NCBI RefSeq assembly: GCF_014257025.1
Contig: NZ_JACMSF010000037.1
Location: 27,217 to 91,216 of the forward strand
Direction: 5' to 3'
DNA: 64,000 nucleotides
Origin: Streptomyces cupreus
GTDB lineage: Bacteria; Actinomycetota; Actinomycetes; Streptomycetales; Streptomycetaceae
The notes under the pieces: model-generated
What the model saw: only the letters and a program-made list of their open reading frames with translations
Databases searched by the model: none
What the model was told of the DNA's origin: nothing
Program-made: the position numbers and the translations under genes
Part shown: piece after piece, positions 30,874 to 40,043 of the stretch
How the letters are laid out: the number at the start of each line of letters is the position of its first letter
Position numbering within the stretch: position 1 is the stretch's first letter

Positions 30874-31602
30874 GTGCCGCAGACACTCGACGACCTCCTC
30901 GCCCGGGCCCGCTCCCTGACGGCCTCCGGGCGCCGCGCCATCCTCGGCATCACGGGCAGTCCGGGCGCGGGCAAGACGACGCTCGCCGAGCACCTGGTAC
31001 GGGAGCTGAACGGCTCGGGGGCTCCTTGGGTCGCCCACGTCCCCATGGACGGCTTCCACCTCTCCGACGCAGAGCTGGACCGGCTGGGCCGCCGGGACCG
31101 CAAGGGGGCGCCGGACACCTTCGACGCGGCGGGATACGCGGCACTGCTGCGACGCCTGCGCGAGGAGACGGACGAGGACGTAGTGTACGCACCGGGGTTC
31201 GAGCGGGTCCTGGAGCAGCCGATCGCGGGCATGATCCCGGTACCGCCGACGGCACGCCTGGTGGTGACCGAGGGCAACTACCTGCTGCTGGAGACGGGCG
31301 CCTGGGCTCGCGTACGCCCCCAGCTCGACGAGGTCTGGTTCTGCGAGCTGGACGAGGACGAACGGCTCCGCCGCCTGATCGCCCGCCACGAGGAGTTCGG
31401 CAAGAGCCACGAGGAGGCGGTGGCGTGGGTGCTGCGGACGGACCAGCGCAACGCCGAGCTGGTGGCGGGGACGCGGGCGCGGGCGGATCTGGTGGTGCCG
31501 GTGGGCGCTGTGCCGACAACCCCGAGGTGCGAAGGCTGTGGCCCGATGCTGCAATCGAGGCGAGGGGGTGTCACCGGGGGCAGCCGCGAGCACCAGGGGT
31601 AA
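30874..31602 (+). CDS. Uridine kinase-like P-loop nucleoside/nucleotide kinase
   Basis: A 242-residue cytoplasmic kinase of the phosphoribulokinase/uridine kinase group. Walker A: GITGSPGAGKTTLAEHL; substrate region: VPMDGFHLSDAELDRLGR; PTARLVVTEGNYLLLE in the usual Walker B position. Close relatives are annotated as nucleoside/nucleotide kinase or fructose-transport kinase FrcK-like proteins. The normal C-terminus is VVPVGA near residue 210; here another 32 low-complexity, Arg/Gly-rich residues follow, suggesting loss of the ancestral stop. The GTG start at 30874 lacks a strong ribosome site. It stands alone. Confidence 0.83.
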   Translation: MPQTLDDLLARARSLTASGRRAILGITGSPGAGKTTLAEHLVRELNGSGAPWVAHVPMDGFHLSDAELDRLGRRDRKGAPDTFDAAGYAALLRRLREETDEDVVYAPGFERVLEQPIAGMIPVPPTARLVVTEGNYLLLETGAWARVRPQLDEVWFCELDEDERLRRLIARHEEFGKSHEEAVAWVLRTDQRNAELVAGTRARADLVVPVGAVPTTPRCEGCGPMLQSRRGGVTGGSREHQG

Positions 31603-31765
31603 CACCGTGTGCGACGAACTCGACCTGTCCGTCTTACGAGAACCCGGAAGGCGTGCTCACCGGCCGAGTTCGAGGACCAGAAGCGCAGGATCCTGGAAGC
31701 GTGACCGGACGTCTCCCTCGGACCAAGGAACTTCCGGTACCCGCCCGGGGTGCATACTGGGGGCA

Positions 31766-31987
31766 ATGACAAAGCATGCGGCACCGAAGCGTCATCTCCC
31801 TACCAGCCCCTTCAAGGCCCCGGTCGCACCGGCTCCCAAGCACTTCGCCGTGGGCGACCAGGTCACTCACGACGTGTACGGTCTCGGCCGGGTGATCGGC
31901 ATCGAGGACGGAATCGCGGCGCTCGTCGATTTCGGATCTTCCCAGATGCGGATCTTGAGCCCCTACGCCAAGATGACCAAGCTGTAG
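31766..31987 (+). CDS. Small conserved protein with a KOW/CarD-like core (73 aa)
   Basis: A 73-residue protein with a basic, Pro-rich N-terminal 25 residues and a compact beta core: HFAVGDQVTHDVYGLGRVIG, ending in VDFGSSQMRILSPY. The GDxVxHxxYGxGxV pattern is that of the small SH3-like fold seen in CarD/KOW-type and related RNA polymerase-binding proteins. It is too short to be CarD itself and lacks the helical domain. Similar short proteins are frequent in Streptomyces and of unknown function. The ATG at 31766 is only a short distance behind a possible -10, so leaderless translation is possible. Confidence 0.65.
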   Translation: MTKHAAPKRHLPTSPFKAPVAPAPKHFAVGDQVTHDVYGLGRVIGIEDGIAALVDFGSSQMRILSPYAKMTKL

Positions 31988-32073
31988 AACCCCTGTGCCC
32001 GTTCACGGCACGCCAGGCTCCTCCGACGACAAACTCCTTCCAGGCGCGGGGGCCGGCGGACAAGGCACCGCGT

Positions 32074-33330
32074 TCAGAGCGGTGACCGCACCTCCGCCGG
32101 CTCCTCGATCAGCTCACCGGCCGGAGCCCTGCGTTGAGCCACGATCCGCCCTGCCCGGGACGTGCCGCAGACGGCGAGGGCGATCAGGGGCAGCAGAGTG
32201 AGTGCCGCGATCATGGTGCCCACCAAGGGCGGGCCCGTCAGGCCGAGTGAGGACTCAAGGGCCGTACCCGCGACCGCCGATCCGGCCGCGATGCCGGTGT
32301 TGAAGGCGGACGTGGTGAGCGCCGAGGTGAGGGTCGGAGCGTTGCCCGCGAACCGCACAGCCAGCGCGGTGACGATCGGGTTGACCGTGAAGCCCGTCAG
32401 GCCCATCAGGAAGACCAGGGCTGTGGCCGTGACCGGGTGGGCGGACAGCGGGATCATCAGGAACAGGACCAGGGTGGTGGCTGCCGCCGCGGTGATCGTG
32501 GTGGCCATCGGGAGGCGGTCGCCCAGGCGTCCGCCCGTCGTCGTCCCGCCCAGGGCCCCGATGCCGAAAGCGATCAGTACGAGCGGTACGGCGCCCTCCG
32601 GAATGCCCGCGCGGTCAGTCAGCAGCGGCGTGATGTAGGTGTACGTCGCCAGAACCCCGCCCATGATCAGCATCGCCGCGCTGAGCGCCAGCCACAGGCG
32701 CCCGTGGCGCAGGGCGCCGATCTCGGACCGGACGGACACCCCGACGTGCTCCTCGCGGGCCGGGATGCAGCGGCCGATGACGGCGGCGGCGAGGGCGGAG
32801 ACCACCGCCAGGGCCCAGAAGGGGCCGCGCCAGCCGACGTACTGGCCGACGAAGGAGCCGAGCGGCACACCGATGACGTTGGCGAGGGTCAGTCCGCCGA
32901 TCATGACGCCCATCGCGCGGGCGGAGGCCGCCGGGCCCGCTGCGGTCGTGGCGATGACCGCGCCCACGGACCAGAACGCCCCGGTGACCAGAGCGGTGAC
33001 GACGCGCGCGATGAGGACGACGGTGAAGGACGAGCTGAGGGCCGCGACGACGTGTCCGAGGCTGAATACGGTCAGGGCCAGGATCAGCGTCTGACGCTGG
33101 GGCAGTCGGAGCGTGGCCATGGCCATGGTCGGCGAGCCGATGATCATGCCGATCGCGAAGGCGGTGATCAGCAGACCGGCCTCGGAGACACTGACGCCAA
33201 GGTCACCGGCGAGCTCCGGAAGCAGGCCGGCGATGACGAACTCGGTGGTCCCCATCAGGAACGTGCCGGCGGCCAGTACCCAGACGACGAAGGGGAGTTT
33301 GCCGGGGGTGTTCCCGGCGGCGGAAGGCAT
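32074..33330 (-). CDS. MFS transporter, DHA1 family
   Basis: A 418-residue efflux-type major facilitator with 12 helices. The N-terminus has the DHA1 helix-1 signature WVLAAGTFLMGTTEFVIAGL, and the helix 2-3 loop fits SPTMAMATLRLPQRQTL. It resembles AraJ/sugar-efflux and chloramphenicol-type exporters. It is the last of four minus-strand genes (alcohol dehydrogenase, SDR, lipoprotein, MFS) with gaps of 15-78 bp, so probably one operon, with export of a small product or a toxic aldehyde or alcohol as one reading. Confidence 0.87.
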   Translation of the reverse strand: MPSAAGNTPGKLPFVVWVLAAGTFLMGTTEFVIAGLLPELAGDLGVSVSEAGLLITAFAIGMIIGSPTMAMATLRLPQRQTLILALTVFSLGHVVAALSSSFTVVLIARVVTALVTGAFWSVGAVIATTAAGPAASARAMGVMIGGLTLANVIGVPLGSFVGQYVGWRGPFWALAVVSALAAAVIGRCIPAREEHVGVSVRSEIGALRHGRLWLALSAAMLIMGGVLATYTYITPLLTDRAGIPEGAVPLVLIAFGIGALGGTTTGGRLGDRLPMATTITAAAATTLVLFLMIPLSAHPVTATALVFLMGLTGFTVNPIVTALAVRFAGNAPTLTSALTTSAFNTGIAAGSAVAGTALESSLGLTGPPLVGTMIAALTLLPLIALAVCGTSRAGRIVAQRRAPAGELIEEPAEVRSPL

Positions 33331-33385
33331 GCGGGCGGTCTCTCCTTGAGCGGCGAGGGCGGAAAAGCGGGATGGGCGCGCCGCG

Positions 33386-33889
33386 TCAGGAGGCGGCCTC
33401 GATGGTGACCTTCTCGGCGGTGGCGAGCCGGTCGATACCGTCGGTCACCTGGCCGAGGACGATCAGGCCGTCGGCCGGGGAGGCGTTCCGGTAGTAGATG
33501 GCCAGGTTGCCCCAGGGAGCGTAGTACGCCAGGGAACCGGCCTTCGGATCGCCTCCCTCCGGGGCATCGGCGGTGGACAGCCGACGGGGAAGATCGGCGA
33601 TCCTCTCGGTCTGGTGGAAGTCGCTCATGTCTAGCGTGAGCGGCAGGAGTTCGGCCAAGTCGCGGGCAGTGGCGCTGTGGTTCAGGGTCGCGGCTACGGG
33701 GTGGCCGTCGATCGTGAGGCGGAGGTTCATGGTGGTGCTCCGCCCGGGGGTCGTGGTGGGTGCCGGAGACGACGGCGTTCCCTGCGCCGGGGACTCCGAG
33801 GTCTCCGGGGGCGCAACGGAGGTACAGGCCGTCACGGCCAACAGGAAGGCAGCAGCCGGGACAGCGCGGGCGAGGGCGGCCGGGATCAA
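33386..33889 (-). CDS. Cyclophilin-like fold lipoprotein
   Basis: A 167-residue exported lipoprotein. A signal peptide ends at a lipobox, LLAVTAC (Cys22), followed by a Pro/Ser/Thr-rich linker to about residue 50. The rest is the cyclophilin-like-2 domain (TMNLRLTIDGHPVAATLNHS, then LAYYAPWGNLAIYYRNAS and VLGQVTDGIDRL), common in actinobacteria and Gram-positives with no proven activity. It sits between the SDR gene (16 bp upstream) and the MFS gene (55 bp downstream) on the same strand. Isomerase activity should not be assumed. Confidence 0.78.
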   Translation of the reverse strand: MIPAALARAVPAAAFLLAVTACTSVAPPETSESPAQGTPSSPAPTTTPGRSTTMNLRLTIDGHPVAATLNHSATARDLAELLPLTLDMSDFHQTERIADLPRRLSTADAPEGGDPKAGSLAYYAPWGNLAIYYRNASPADGLIVLGQVTDGIDRLATAEKVTIEAAS

Positions 33890-33904
33890 CGGGAAGTCCA
33901 GGGG

Positions 33905-34570
33905 TCAGTCGGGCAGCGGCTCGGCGTACTGGCGGAAGCCGTCACGCTTGGCATGGATGTCGTACAGGCGCTCGGCGAGCGCGTCGGGGCTGCTGTGCTC
34001 GGCGTCCGGGCGGATGGCGCCGGGGACGATCAGCTGCGCGACGTGGATGTGCTCCGGGGCGAGTGCGTCGTGGAGCATGCGGGCGTACGCGCTCTCGGCG
34101 GCGAAGGCGACCGAGGTGCCGGCCCGCTCGGGGTGGGGGCGCACCGCGCTGCCGCCGTTGACGAACAGCACGGTGCCGCGGCCGAGTTCGCGCATGCCGG
34201 GCAAGACGGCGTGCACGGCCGTGACGGGGCCCTTGACGGAGAAGGCGAGCGGGGCGTCCAGGTCGTCGGCGCTGGTGTCGAGGACCGGCTTCATGAAGTC
34301 GGCGCGGGGCGCGGGGCTGTACTGGAGGATCTCGATGGGGCCCAGGGTGTCGGCTGCCGTGTGCAGGGCTCTCGTCAGGGACGCGGGGTCCAGTGCGTCG
34401 GCGGTGAAACCGCGGGCCTGAATGCCGTCGCCGGTCAGCTCTGCGGTGAGCCGGTCCAGGCTCTGCGGGGTGCGGGAGATCAGGGCGACGGTGTGGCCGA
34501 CGGCTCCGAAGCGGCGGGCAGTGGCCAGCCCGAGGCCGGGGCCGGCGCCGATGAGGGCGAAGGTGGTCAC
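33905..34570 (-). CDS. SDR family oxidoreductase with a non-classical active site
   Basis: A 221-residue short-chain dehydrogenase/reductase. The cofactor loop is FALIGAGPGLGLATARRF, followed by ALISRTPQSLDRL, where Arg suggests NADPH preference. The mid-sheet VLFVNGG and SAVRPHPERA segments fit the SDR fold. The catalytic YxxxK is not found where expected: the aligned segment reads SVAFAAESAYARML, with no Lys at the right distance. It may be a binding protein or use other residues. It lies between the zinc alcohol dehydrogenase and the lipoprotein gene in a likely four-gene operon. Confidence 0.75.
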   Translation of the reverse strand: MTTFALIGAGPGLGLATARRFGAVGHTVALISRTPQSLDRLTAELTGDGIQARGFTADALDPASLTRALHTAADTLGPIEILQYSPAPRADFMKPVLDTSADDLDAPLAFSVKGPVTAVHAVLPGMRELGRGTVLFVNGGSAVRPHPERAGTSVAFAAESAYARMLHDALAPEHIHVAQLIVPGAIRPDAEHSSPDALAERLYDIHAKRDGFRQYAEPLPD

Positions 34571-34648
34571 GGTGAGTCCTTGTACTGGTGAGTTCCTTGT
34601 ACTGAGGATGGATGGGGCCGGACAGCGGATGCCCGGCCCACCCGACGG

Positions 34649-35665
34649 TCAGGGCTTGAGGAGGGCCTTGATGGCGCGTCGTTCGTCCATGGCCTTGTAG
34701 CCCTCGACGACTTGGTCCAGGGGCAGGGTGAGGTCGAAGACCTTGCCCGGGTTGATCCGGCCGGTAAGGACGCGGTCGATCAGGTCGGGGAGGAAGCGGC
34801 GCACGGGGGCCGGGCCGCCGCGCAGGCCGACGTGGGAGAAGAACAGCTCCTGGCCGTCGACGGCCACCTCGTGCGGGACGCCGACGAAGCCGACGTTGCC
34901 GCCGGGCCGGGCCGAGCGCAGCGCCTGCCGCATCGCCTCGGCGGTGCCGACGCACTCCAGTACGGAGTCGGCGCCGATGCCGTCGGTCAGCTCCTTCACG
35001 CGGGCGATGCCTTCCTCGCCGCGCTCGGTGACTATGTCGGTGGCGCCGAACTCCACCGCGAGCTTCCGCCGGGGCTCGTGCCGGGACATGGCGATGATCC
35101 GCTCGGCGCCGAGTTCCTTGGCGGCGATCACCCCGCACAGGCCGACCGCGCCGTCACCGACCACCACTGCCGTCGAACCGGGCTTCACCTCGGCGGCGAC
35201 GGCCGCGTACCAGCCGGTGCCCATCACGTCGGAGACGGCGAGCAGGCCGGGCATCGACTCGCCGTCCGGGTGGCCGTCGGTGGCGACGAGCGTGCCGTGG
35301 GCGTTGGGGATGCGGACGTAGTCGGCCTGGCAGGTGGACATGAACTCCCGGTGCAGACAGGAGGACTGCCAGCCGTTCAGGCAGTTGGCACAGGTATTGT
35401 CCGAGGTGGCGAAGGACCCGACCACGAACTGGCCCGGCCTGACGTTGCGGACCTCGCTGCCGACCTCCTCGACGATGCCGACGTACTCGTGCCCCATCGG
35501 ATGGGGCGCATCCACCGGCTCCAGACCGCGATAGGGCCACAGGTCCGAACCGCACACGCAGGTGGCGACCGTGCGGATCACGGCGTCGGTGGGGTGGATG
35601 ATCTTCGGGTCGTCGCGCTCCTCGAAGCGCACGTCGCCGGGGGCGTGGATTACTGCGCCGCGCAT
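34649..35665 (-). CDS. Zinc-dependent alcohol dehydrogenase (MDR family)
   Basis: A 338-residue medium-chain dehydrogenase. Catalytic zinc ligands: Cys38 (TCVCGSD region), His-Glu in PHPMGHEYVGIVEEVG; structural zinc cysteines are partly present (SDNTCANCLNGWQSSC). NAD(P) loop: VVVGDGAVGLCGVIAAKELG. It is the first gene of the minus-strand unit and is divergent from the XRE regulator across 156 bp, so the regulator probably controls it. Substrate class, alcohols or aldehydes, is general; nothing in the sequence narrows it. Confidence 0.87.
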   Translation of the reverse strand: MRGAVIHAPGDVRFEERDDPKIIHPTDAVIRTVATCVCGSDLWPYRGLEPVDAPHPMGHEYVGIVEEVGSEVRNVRPGQFVVGSFATSDNTCANCLNGWQSSCLHREFMSTCQADYVRIPNAHGTLVATDGHPDGESMPGLLAVSDVMGTGWYAAVAAEVKPGSTAVVVGDGAVGLCGVIAAKELGAERIIAMSRHEPRRKLAVEFGATDIVTERGEEGIARVKELTDGIGADSVLECVGTAEAMRQALRSARPGGNVGFVGVPHEVAVDGQELFFSHVGLRGGPAPVRRFLPDLIDRVLTGRINPGKVFDLTLPLDQVVEGYKAMDERRAIKALLKP

Positions 35666-35821
35666 GATGGTGCTTCCTTACGGGCCGGAGGGATCTGCTT
35701 CAGTCGAGAGTCACACGCGGCGGCAGTGGTCAAAAGCGGAGAAACACATCCGGGGAGGCCCACATCCTGGGAGTAAATTCTCTCCCCTTGCCCAGGTGCG
35801 AACGGTGTCATGCTGAGAAGC

Positions 35822-36691
35822 ATGACCAGCAACGTCCCCCTCAATGAACTGGGAGAATTCCTCAAAAGGCGCCGCGCCGAGCTGAGCCCCCGCACGGTCG
35901 GGCTGCCGGAGACGAACGCACCGCGCCGGGTGGCCGGGCTGCGCCGCGAGGAGGTCGCCCAGCTCGCCTCGATCAGCACCGACTACTACACCCGCCTGGA
36001 ACAGGGCCGTATGCAGGCCTCCACCCCCGTGCTGGATGTGCTGGCCCGGGTGCTCCATCTGGACGACGATCAGCGGGCCTACCTCTTCCAGCTCGCCGGC
36101 AAGACCGCGGTCCGCACCCGGCGCCGCAGCAGGCAGAGGGTGCAGCCCCAGCTCCAGCGCGTGCTGGACGACCTCACCGCCACCCCCGCCATCGTGCAGG
36201 GGCGGCGCGGCGACATCCTGGCCTGGAACGCACTGGCCGCCGCCCTGGTCACCGATTTCTCCCGCATTCCGGAAAAGCACCGCAACTATCCCCGGATCCA
36301 GTTCACCGATCCGGCGATGCGGACCCTGTATGCCGACTGGGAGGCGTCCGCGCAGATCTCCGTGGCCCAGCTGCGGATGGAGGCGGCGAAATACCCCGAC
36401 GATCCGCGCCTGATCGAACTGGTCGGTGAACTGTCCATGCGGGACAAGCAGTTCGCCGAGTGGTGGGGCGAACACCGGGTCGCGGCACGCACGGTGGGCA
36501 CGAAGACCCTCAATCACCCGGTCGTCGGCGAACTCGTCCTGGACTGGGACACCCTCACCGCCAACACCGACCCCGACCAGCACCTGACCGTCTGGACGGC
36601 CGCCCCCGGCTCACCCACGCACGACCGGTTGCGCATCCTCGCCTCCTGGGCCGCCGACCAGAAGCTGTCCGCGTCCGAGCCGATCGGCTGA
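35822..36691 (+). CDS. XRE family regulator (MmyB-like)
   Basis: A 289-residue regulator with an N-terminal helix-turn-helix (RVAGLRREEVAQLASISTDY, then YTRLEQGRMQASTPVLDVLA) and a C-terminal MmyB-like ligand-binding domain (from about residue 105; QPQLQRVLDDLTATPAIVQG). This family commonly controls a divergent dehydrogenase or reductase gene in Streptomyces and binds a small hydrophobic ligand. The ATG at 35822 gives the usual start; an in-frame ATG four codons upstream (35810) is also possible. No strong ribosome site precedes either. Its 3' end overlaps the XdhC-type gene by 81 bp on the opposite strand. Confidence 0.87.
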   Translation: MTSNVPLNELGEFLKRRRAELSPRTVGLPETNAPRRVAGLRREEVAQLASISTDYYTRLEQGRMQASTPVLDVLARVLHLDDDQRAYLFQLAGKTAVRTRRRSRQRVQPQLQRVLDDLTATPAIVQGRRGDILAWNALAAALVTDFSRIPEKHRNYPRIQFTDPAMRTLYADWEASAQISVAQLRMEAAKYPDDPRLIELVGELSMRDKQFAEWWGEHRVAARTVGTKTLNHPVVGELVLDWDTLTANTDPDQHLTVWTAAPGSPTHDRLRILASWAADQKLSASEPIG

Positions 36692-37816
36692 CCCGCCAGG
36701 ACCTCGACCCGCTCGATGAATCGGCCCCGTGCCCTGGGACAGGGGCAGGCCGGTGGCGTGGTTGGCGCTGGAGATGATCTCCGCGGTGATGGACACGGCC
36801 GTCTCCTCGGGTGTACGGGCGCCCAGTTCGAGGCCGATCGGGGAGTGCAGGCGGGACAGTTGCTCCTGGGTCACGCCTGCCTCGCGCAGGAGGCGCAGGC
36901 GTTCGGTGTGGGTGCGTCGGGAGCCCATCGCGCCGACGTAGCCGACGGGCAGGTCGAGGGCGAGGCGTAGCAGGGGGATGTCGAACTTGGCGTCGTGGGT
37001 GAGGACGCAGACGGCGGTACGAGGGTCCACGGACGTGCCTGCCAGGTAGCGGTGGGGCCAGTCGACGACGACCTCGTCCACGTGCGGGAAGCGGGCCGGC
37101 GTGGCGAATACGGGGCGGGCGTCGCAGACGGTGACCCGGTAGCCGAGGAAGGCTCCGGCCTGGCTGAGCGCGGCGGCGAAGTCGACCGCGCCGAAGATCA
37201 GCATGCGGGGGCGGGAGGCGTGGACGTGGACGAGGACGGTCAGCGGTTCGGGGCAATCGTCCCCGTTTCCGCCGACCGTGACACGGGCCGTGCGGCCGGC
37301 CCGCAGCAGGGCCCGGGCCTCGTCCGCGACCAGCCGGTCCGCCGACGCGTCGTCCAGAGAGCCGTAGGTCATGCTGCCGTCGGCCAGGACGCTCAGAGTA
37401 GCGCCGAGGAGATGGTCCGGGCCGTCGACGACCTGGGCCACGGCCGCGGGCCGGCCCTCCACCACCTCGCCCAGGGCAGCCGCGAGGTGGGGCCCGTCGG
37501 CCCAGTCGATGCGCTGGACGAACACATCGAGCTCGCCGCCGCAGGTCAGTCCGACGGCGAAGGCGTCGTCGTCGGAGTACCCGAACCAGGCACGCTGCGG
37601 GGCGCCCCCGTCGCCCAGCACCTGCCGGCACAGCTCGTACACGGCGCCCTCGACGCAGCCCCCGGAGATGCTGCCGACCGCGTTGCCGACCGCGTCCACC
37701 GCCATCGACGTCCCCGTCGGCAGGGGTGTGCTGCCGCGCACGTCGACGACGGTGGCCAGAGCGAAGGGGCGTGCCTCGCGGCACCAACGGTGCAGTGTGT
37801 CCGCGATGTTCAGCAT
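36611..37816 (-). CDS. XdhC/CoxI family molybdoenzyme maturation factor
   Basis: A 401-residue protein required for modifying and inserting the molybdenum cofactor of xanthine-dehydrogenase-type enzymes. N-terminal XdhC domain: VVDVRGSTPLPTGTSMAVDA, then SISGGCVEGAVYEL with the conserved Cys. C-terminal Rossmann domain: PRMLIFGAVDFAAALSQAGA, then GAMGSRRTHTERLRLLREAG. The residues after about 375 (Gly/Arg-rich) have no counterpart in relatives and lie in the 81-bp overlap with the XRE gene, suggesting read-through into formerly non-coding sequence. It is the last gene of the paoABC-like operon, its natural partner. Confidence 0.85.
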   Translation of the reverse strand: MLNIADTLHRWCREARPFALATVVDVRGSTPLPTGTSMAVDAVGNAVGSISGGCVEGAVYELCRQVLGDGGAPQRAWFGYSDDDAFAVGLTCGGELDVFVQRIDWADGPHLAAALGEVVEGRPAAVAQVVDGPDHLLGATLSVLADGSMTYGSLDDASADRLVADEARALLRAGRTARVTVGGNGDDCPEPLTVLVHVHASRPRMLIFGAVDFAAALSQAGAFLGYRVTVCDARPVFATPARFPHVDEVVVDWPHRYLAGTSVDPRTAVCVLTHDAKFDIPLLRLALDLPVGYVGAMGSRRTHTERLRLLREAGVTQEQLSRLHSPIGLELGARTPEETAVSITAEIISSANHATGLPLSQGTGPIHRAGRGPGGSADRLGRGQLLVGGPGGEDAQPVVRG

Positions 37817-37850
37817 GGTCTGTCTCCGTGGGAACCGTGAGTCGAATGCG

Positions 37851-40043
37851 TCAGAGCAACGCCTCGGCGGTGATGGGCAGTTCGCGCACCCGACGGCCGG
37901 TGGCGTTGAAGACCGCGTTGGCGATGGCGGGCGCCACGCCGACGATCACGAGCTCGGCAAGGCCCTTCACGCCGAGCGGGTCGGCCTGCATGTCCTCGCC
38001 CTCCAGGTAGATCGCCTTGAGGTCGGGGATGTCGGCGTTCACCGGCACCAGGTAGTCGGCAAGGCCGGCGTTGGCGATCCGGCCGTCGCGGTGATCGGTG
38101 ACCGTGTGCTCCAGCAGGGCCGCGCCGATGCCGCCCACCATGCCGCCGATCGCCTGGCTGTCCGCCAGCTTGGGGCTGATGATCCGCCCCGCGTCGTACA
38201 CGGCCAGCATCCGCCGCACCCGCACCAGACCCAGCGTCGCGTCCACCGCCACCTCGGCGAACACCGCGCTGTAGGCGCTGATGGAGTGCCGCTCACCCCT
38301 CGGCGGGGAGAAGGAGGCGTTCGCCTCGAGGCGGGTGCGGTCGTTGCGGGTCAGCAGCCGCTGGTACGACTCGCCGCGGGCCGGATTCCCCTGCACGTGC
38401 AGTCGACCGTTGCGGACCACGATGTCCTCGGCGTTGACGCCGTACAGGGGCGATTCCTCGTCCTCGACGGCCAGTCGGATCGCCTGCTGCCGGAGCTGGA
38501 TGCAGACGTCGAGGGTAGCGGAGCCGATGCTCGCCATGGTCATCGAACCGCCGTGCGGCGGGGTCTGCGGGTAGCGGGAGTCGCCGAGCCTGAAGTCGAC
38601 CGCGCGCATGGCCAGCCCGAGCGCGTCGGCGGCGACCTGGGTCTGGGAGGTGTAGGTGCCCGGGCCCATGTCGCTGGTGGCGCACTCGATCACCGCCGTG
38701 CCGTTGGCGTTCAGGCGGCCCCGGGACTGGGCCGGCGCGACTGCGGTGTGGTACACGCCCGAGGCCATGCCCATGCCGATCAGCCAGTCGCCGTCCCGCG
38801 TCGAGCGGGGCTTCGGGTTGCGCCGGTCCCAGCCGAACTCACGGGCGCCGATCGTGTAGCACTCCAGCAGCCGACGCGTGGAGAACGGCGCGTTGTTCGA
38901 CGGATCCTGGGCCGGTTCGTTGAGCCGACGCAGCTCGATGGGGTCGATGCCGAGTTCGTGGGCGAGTTCGTCCATGGCCGACTCGACGGCGTAGACACCC
39001 GTGGCGGCGCCCGGACCGCGCATCCAGATCGGGGAGTTCACATCCAGCGGCACCGTCCGATAGGACTGGCGGACGTTGGGCGTGCTGTAGAGCATCTGCC
39101 CGGGCGACATGACGGCCTCGGTGAACGTCTCGTACGACGAGGTCTCCGCGTCGATCCCCTGGTCCGTGGCGGCCAGACGGCCGCGCCGGTCACTGCCGAC
39201 GCGCATCCGGTACTCGTAGGCGGGCCGAAAACCGGTGCCGAAGTACATCTGCTTGCGGGTCAGGACCAGCTTGACCGGACGGCCCGTCTCCCGGGCGGCG
39301 AGCGCGGCGACCACGGTGTGCGGCCAGCAGCGCAGCCCGCTGCCGAAGCCGCCCCCGACGAAGGGGTTGATGACCCGCACGGAGTCCAGCGGCACATCGA
39401 ACACCGTGGACAGCTCAAGCTGCGTGCCGGGCACCCACTGCGTCTTGTCCCACACGGTGAGCCGGTTGCCGTCCCAGCGGGCGATCGTGGCGTGCGGCTC
39501 CATCGGGTTGTGGTGATTGCGCGCCAGGCGATACGTCATGTCCAGCCGCACATCCGCGTCGCGCAGTCCGGCTTCTACGTCGCCGCGCGAGTAGTTGCCC
39601 GGCCGACCCGGCTCACCCTCGGCGAGGTCGGTCGTCGGCCGCTCGGCGTCGTAGCCGAACTTCACCAGGCTCGCGCCGTGCTGCGCGGCCTCCAGGGTGG
39701 TGGCGATGACGACGGCGACCGGCTGACCGTGGAAGAGGATCCGGTCGTCCTGGAAGACGCGCAGCTTGCGGCCGGGCAGGTTGTTCGACCCCGGATTGTC
39801 GCGGTACGGCAGCGTCGGCGCGTTGCCGTGATGGATCACCCGCAGCACGCCCGGGGCGGCTTCGGCGGCGTCCGTGTCGACGCCGGTGATACGGCCGCGG
39901 CCGATGCTCGCATCGACGATGACGGCGTGCACCGCCCCTTCGATGTCGAACTCGGCGGCGTACTGCGCCTCGCCCGTGACCTTGAGCCGTCCGTCCACCC
40001 GGGAAAGCGGCGCACCAACGGCTGCCTGCGGCTGGGGACTCAC
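37851..40043 (-). CDS. Molybdopterin-binding subunit of a xanthine dehydrogenase family enzyme (PaoC-like)
   Basis: A 730-residue large subunit binding the molybdenum cofactor. It has the N-terminal aldehyde oxidase/xanthine dehydrogenase a/b hammerhead (SRVDGRLKVTGEAQYAAEFD) and the molybdopterin-binding region (NPFVGGGFGSGLR, MRGPGAATGVYAVESAMDEL). The catalytic Glu is in VKGLAELVIVG near the C-terminus. Length and sequence match the PaoABC/YagTSR aldehyde oxidoreductase branch, which uses a cytosine dinucleotide cofactor and oxidises aromatic aldehydes; the exact substrate here is unproven. GTG at 40043 follows AGGAGG and overlaps the FAD gene stop. Confidence 0.88.
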   Translation of the reverse strand: MSPQPQAAVGAPLSRVDGRLKVTGEAQYAAEFDIEGAVHAVIVDASIGRGRITGVDTDAAEAAPGVLRVIHHGNAPTLPYRDNPGSNNLPGRKLRVFQDDRILFHGQPVAVVIATTLEAAQHGASLVKFGYDAERPTTDLAEGEPGRPGNYSRGDVEAGLRDADVRLDMTYRLARNHHNPMEPHATIARWDGNRLTVWDKTQWVPGTQLELSTVFDVPLDSVRVINPFVGGGFGSGLRCWPHTVVAALAARETGRPVKLVLTRKQMYFGTGFRPAYEYRMRVGSDRRGRLAATDQGIDAETSSYETFTEAVMSPGQMLYSTPNVRQSYRTVPLDVNSPIWMRGPGAATGVYAVESAMDELAHELGIDPIELRRLNEPAQDPSNNAPFSTRRLLECYTIGAREFGWDRRNPKPRSTRDGDWLIGMGMASGVYHTAVAPAQSRGRLNANGTAVIECATSDMGPGTYTSQTQVAADALGLAMRAVDFRLGDSRYPQTPPHGGSMTMASIGSATLDVCIQLRQQAIRLAVEDEESPLYGVNAEDIVVRNGRLHVQGNPARGESYQRLLTRNDRTRLEANASFSPPRGERHSISAYSAVFAEVAVDATLGLVRVRRMLAVYDAGRIISPKLADSQAIGGMVGGIGAALLEHTVTDHRDGRIANAGLADYLVPVNADIPDLKAIYLEGEDMQADPLGVKGLAELVIVGVAPAIANAVFNATGRRVRELPITAEALL

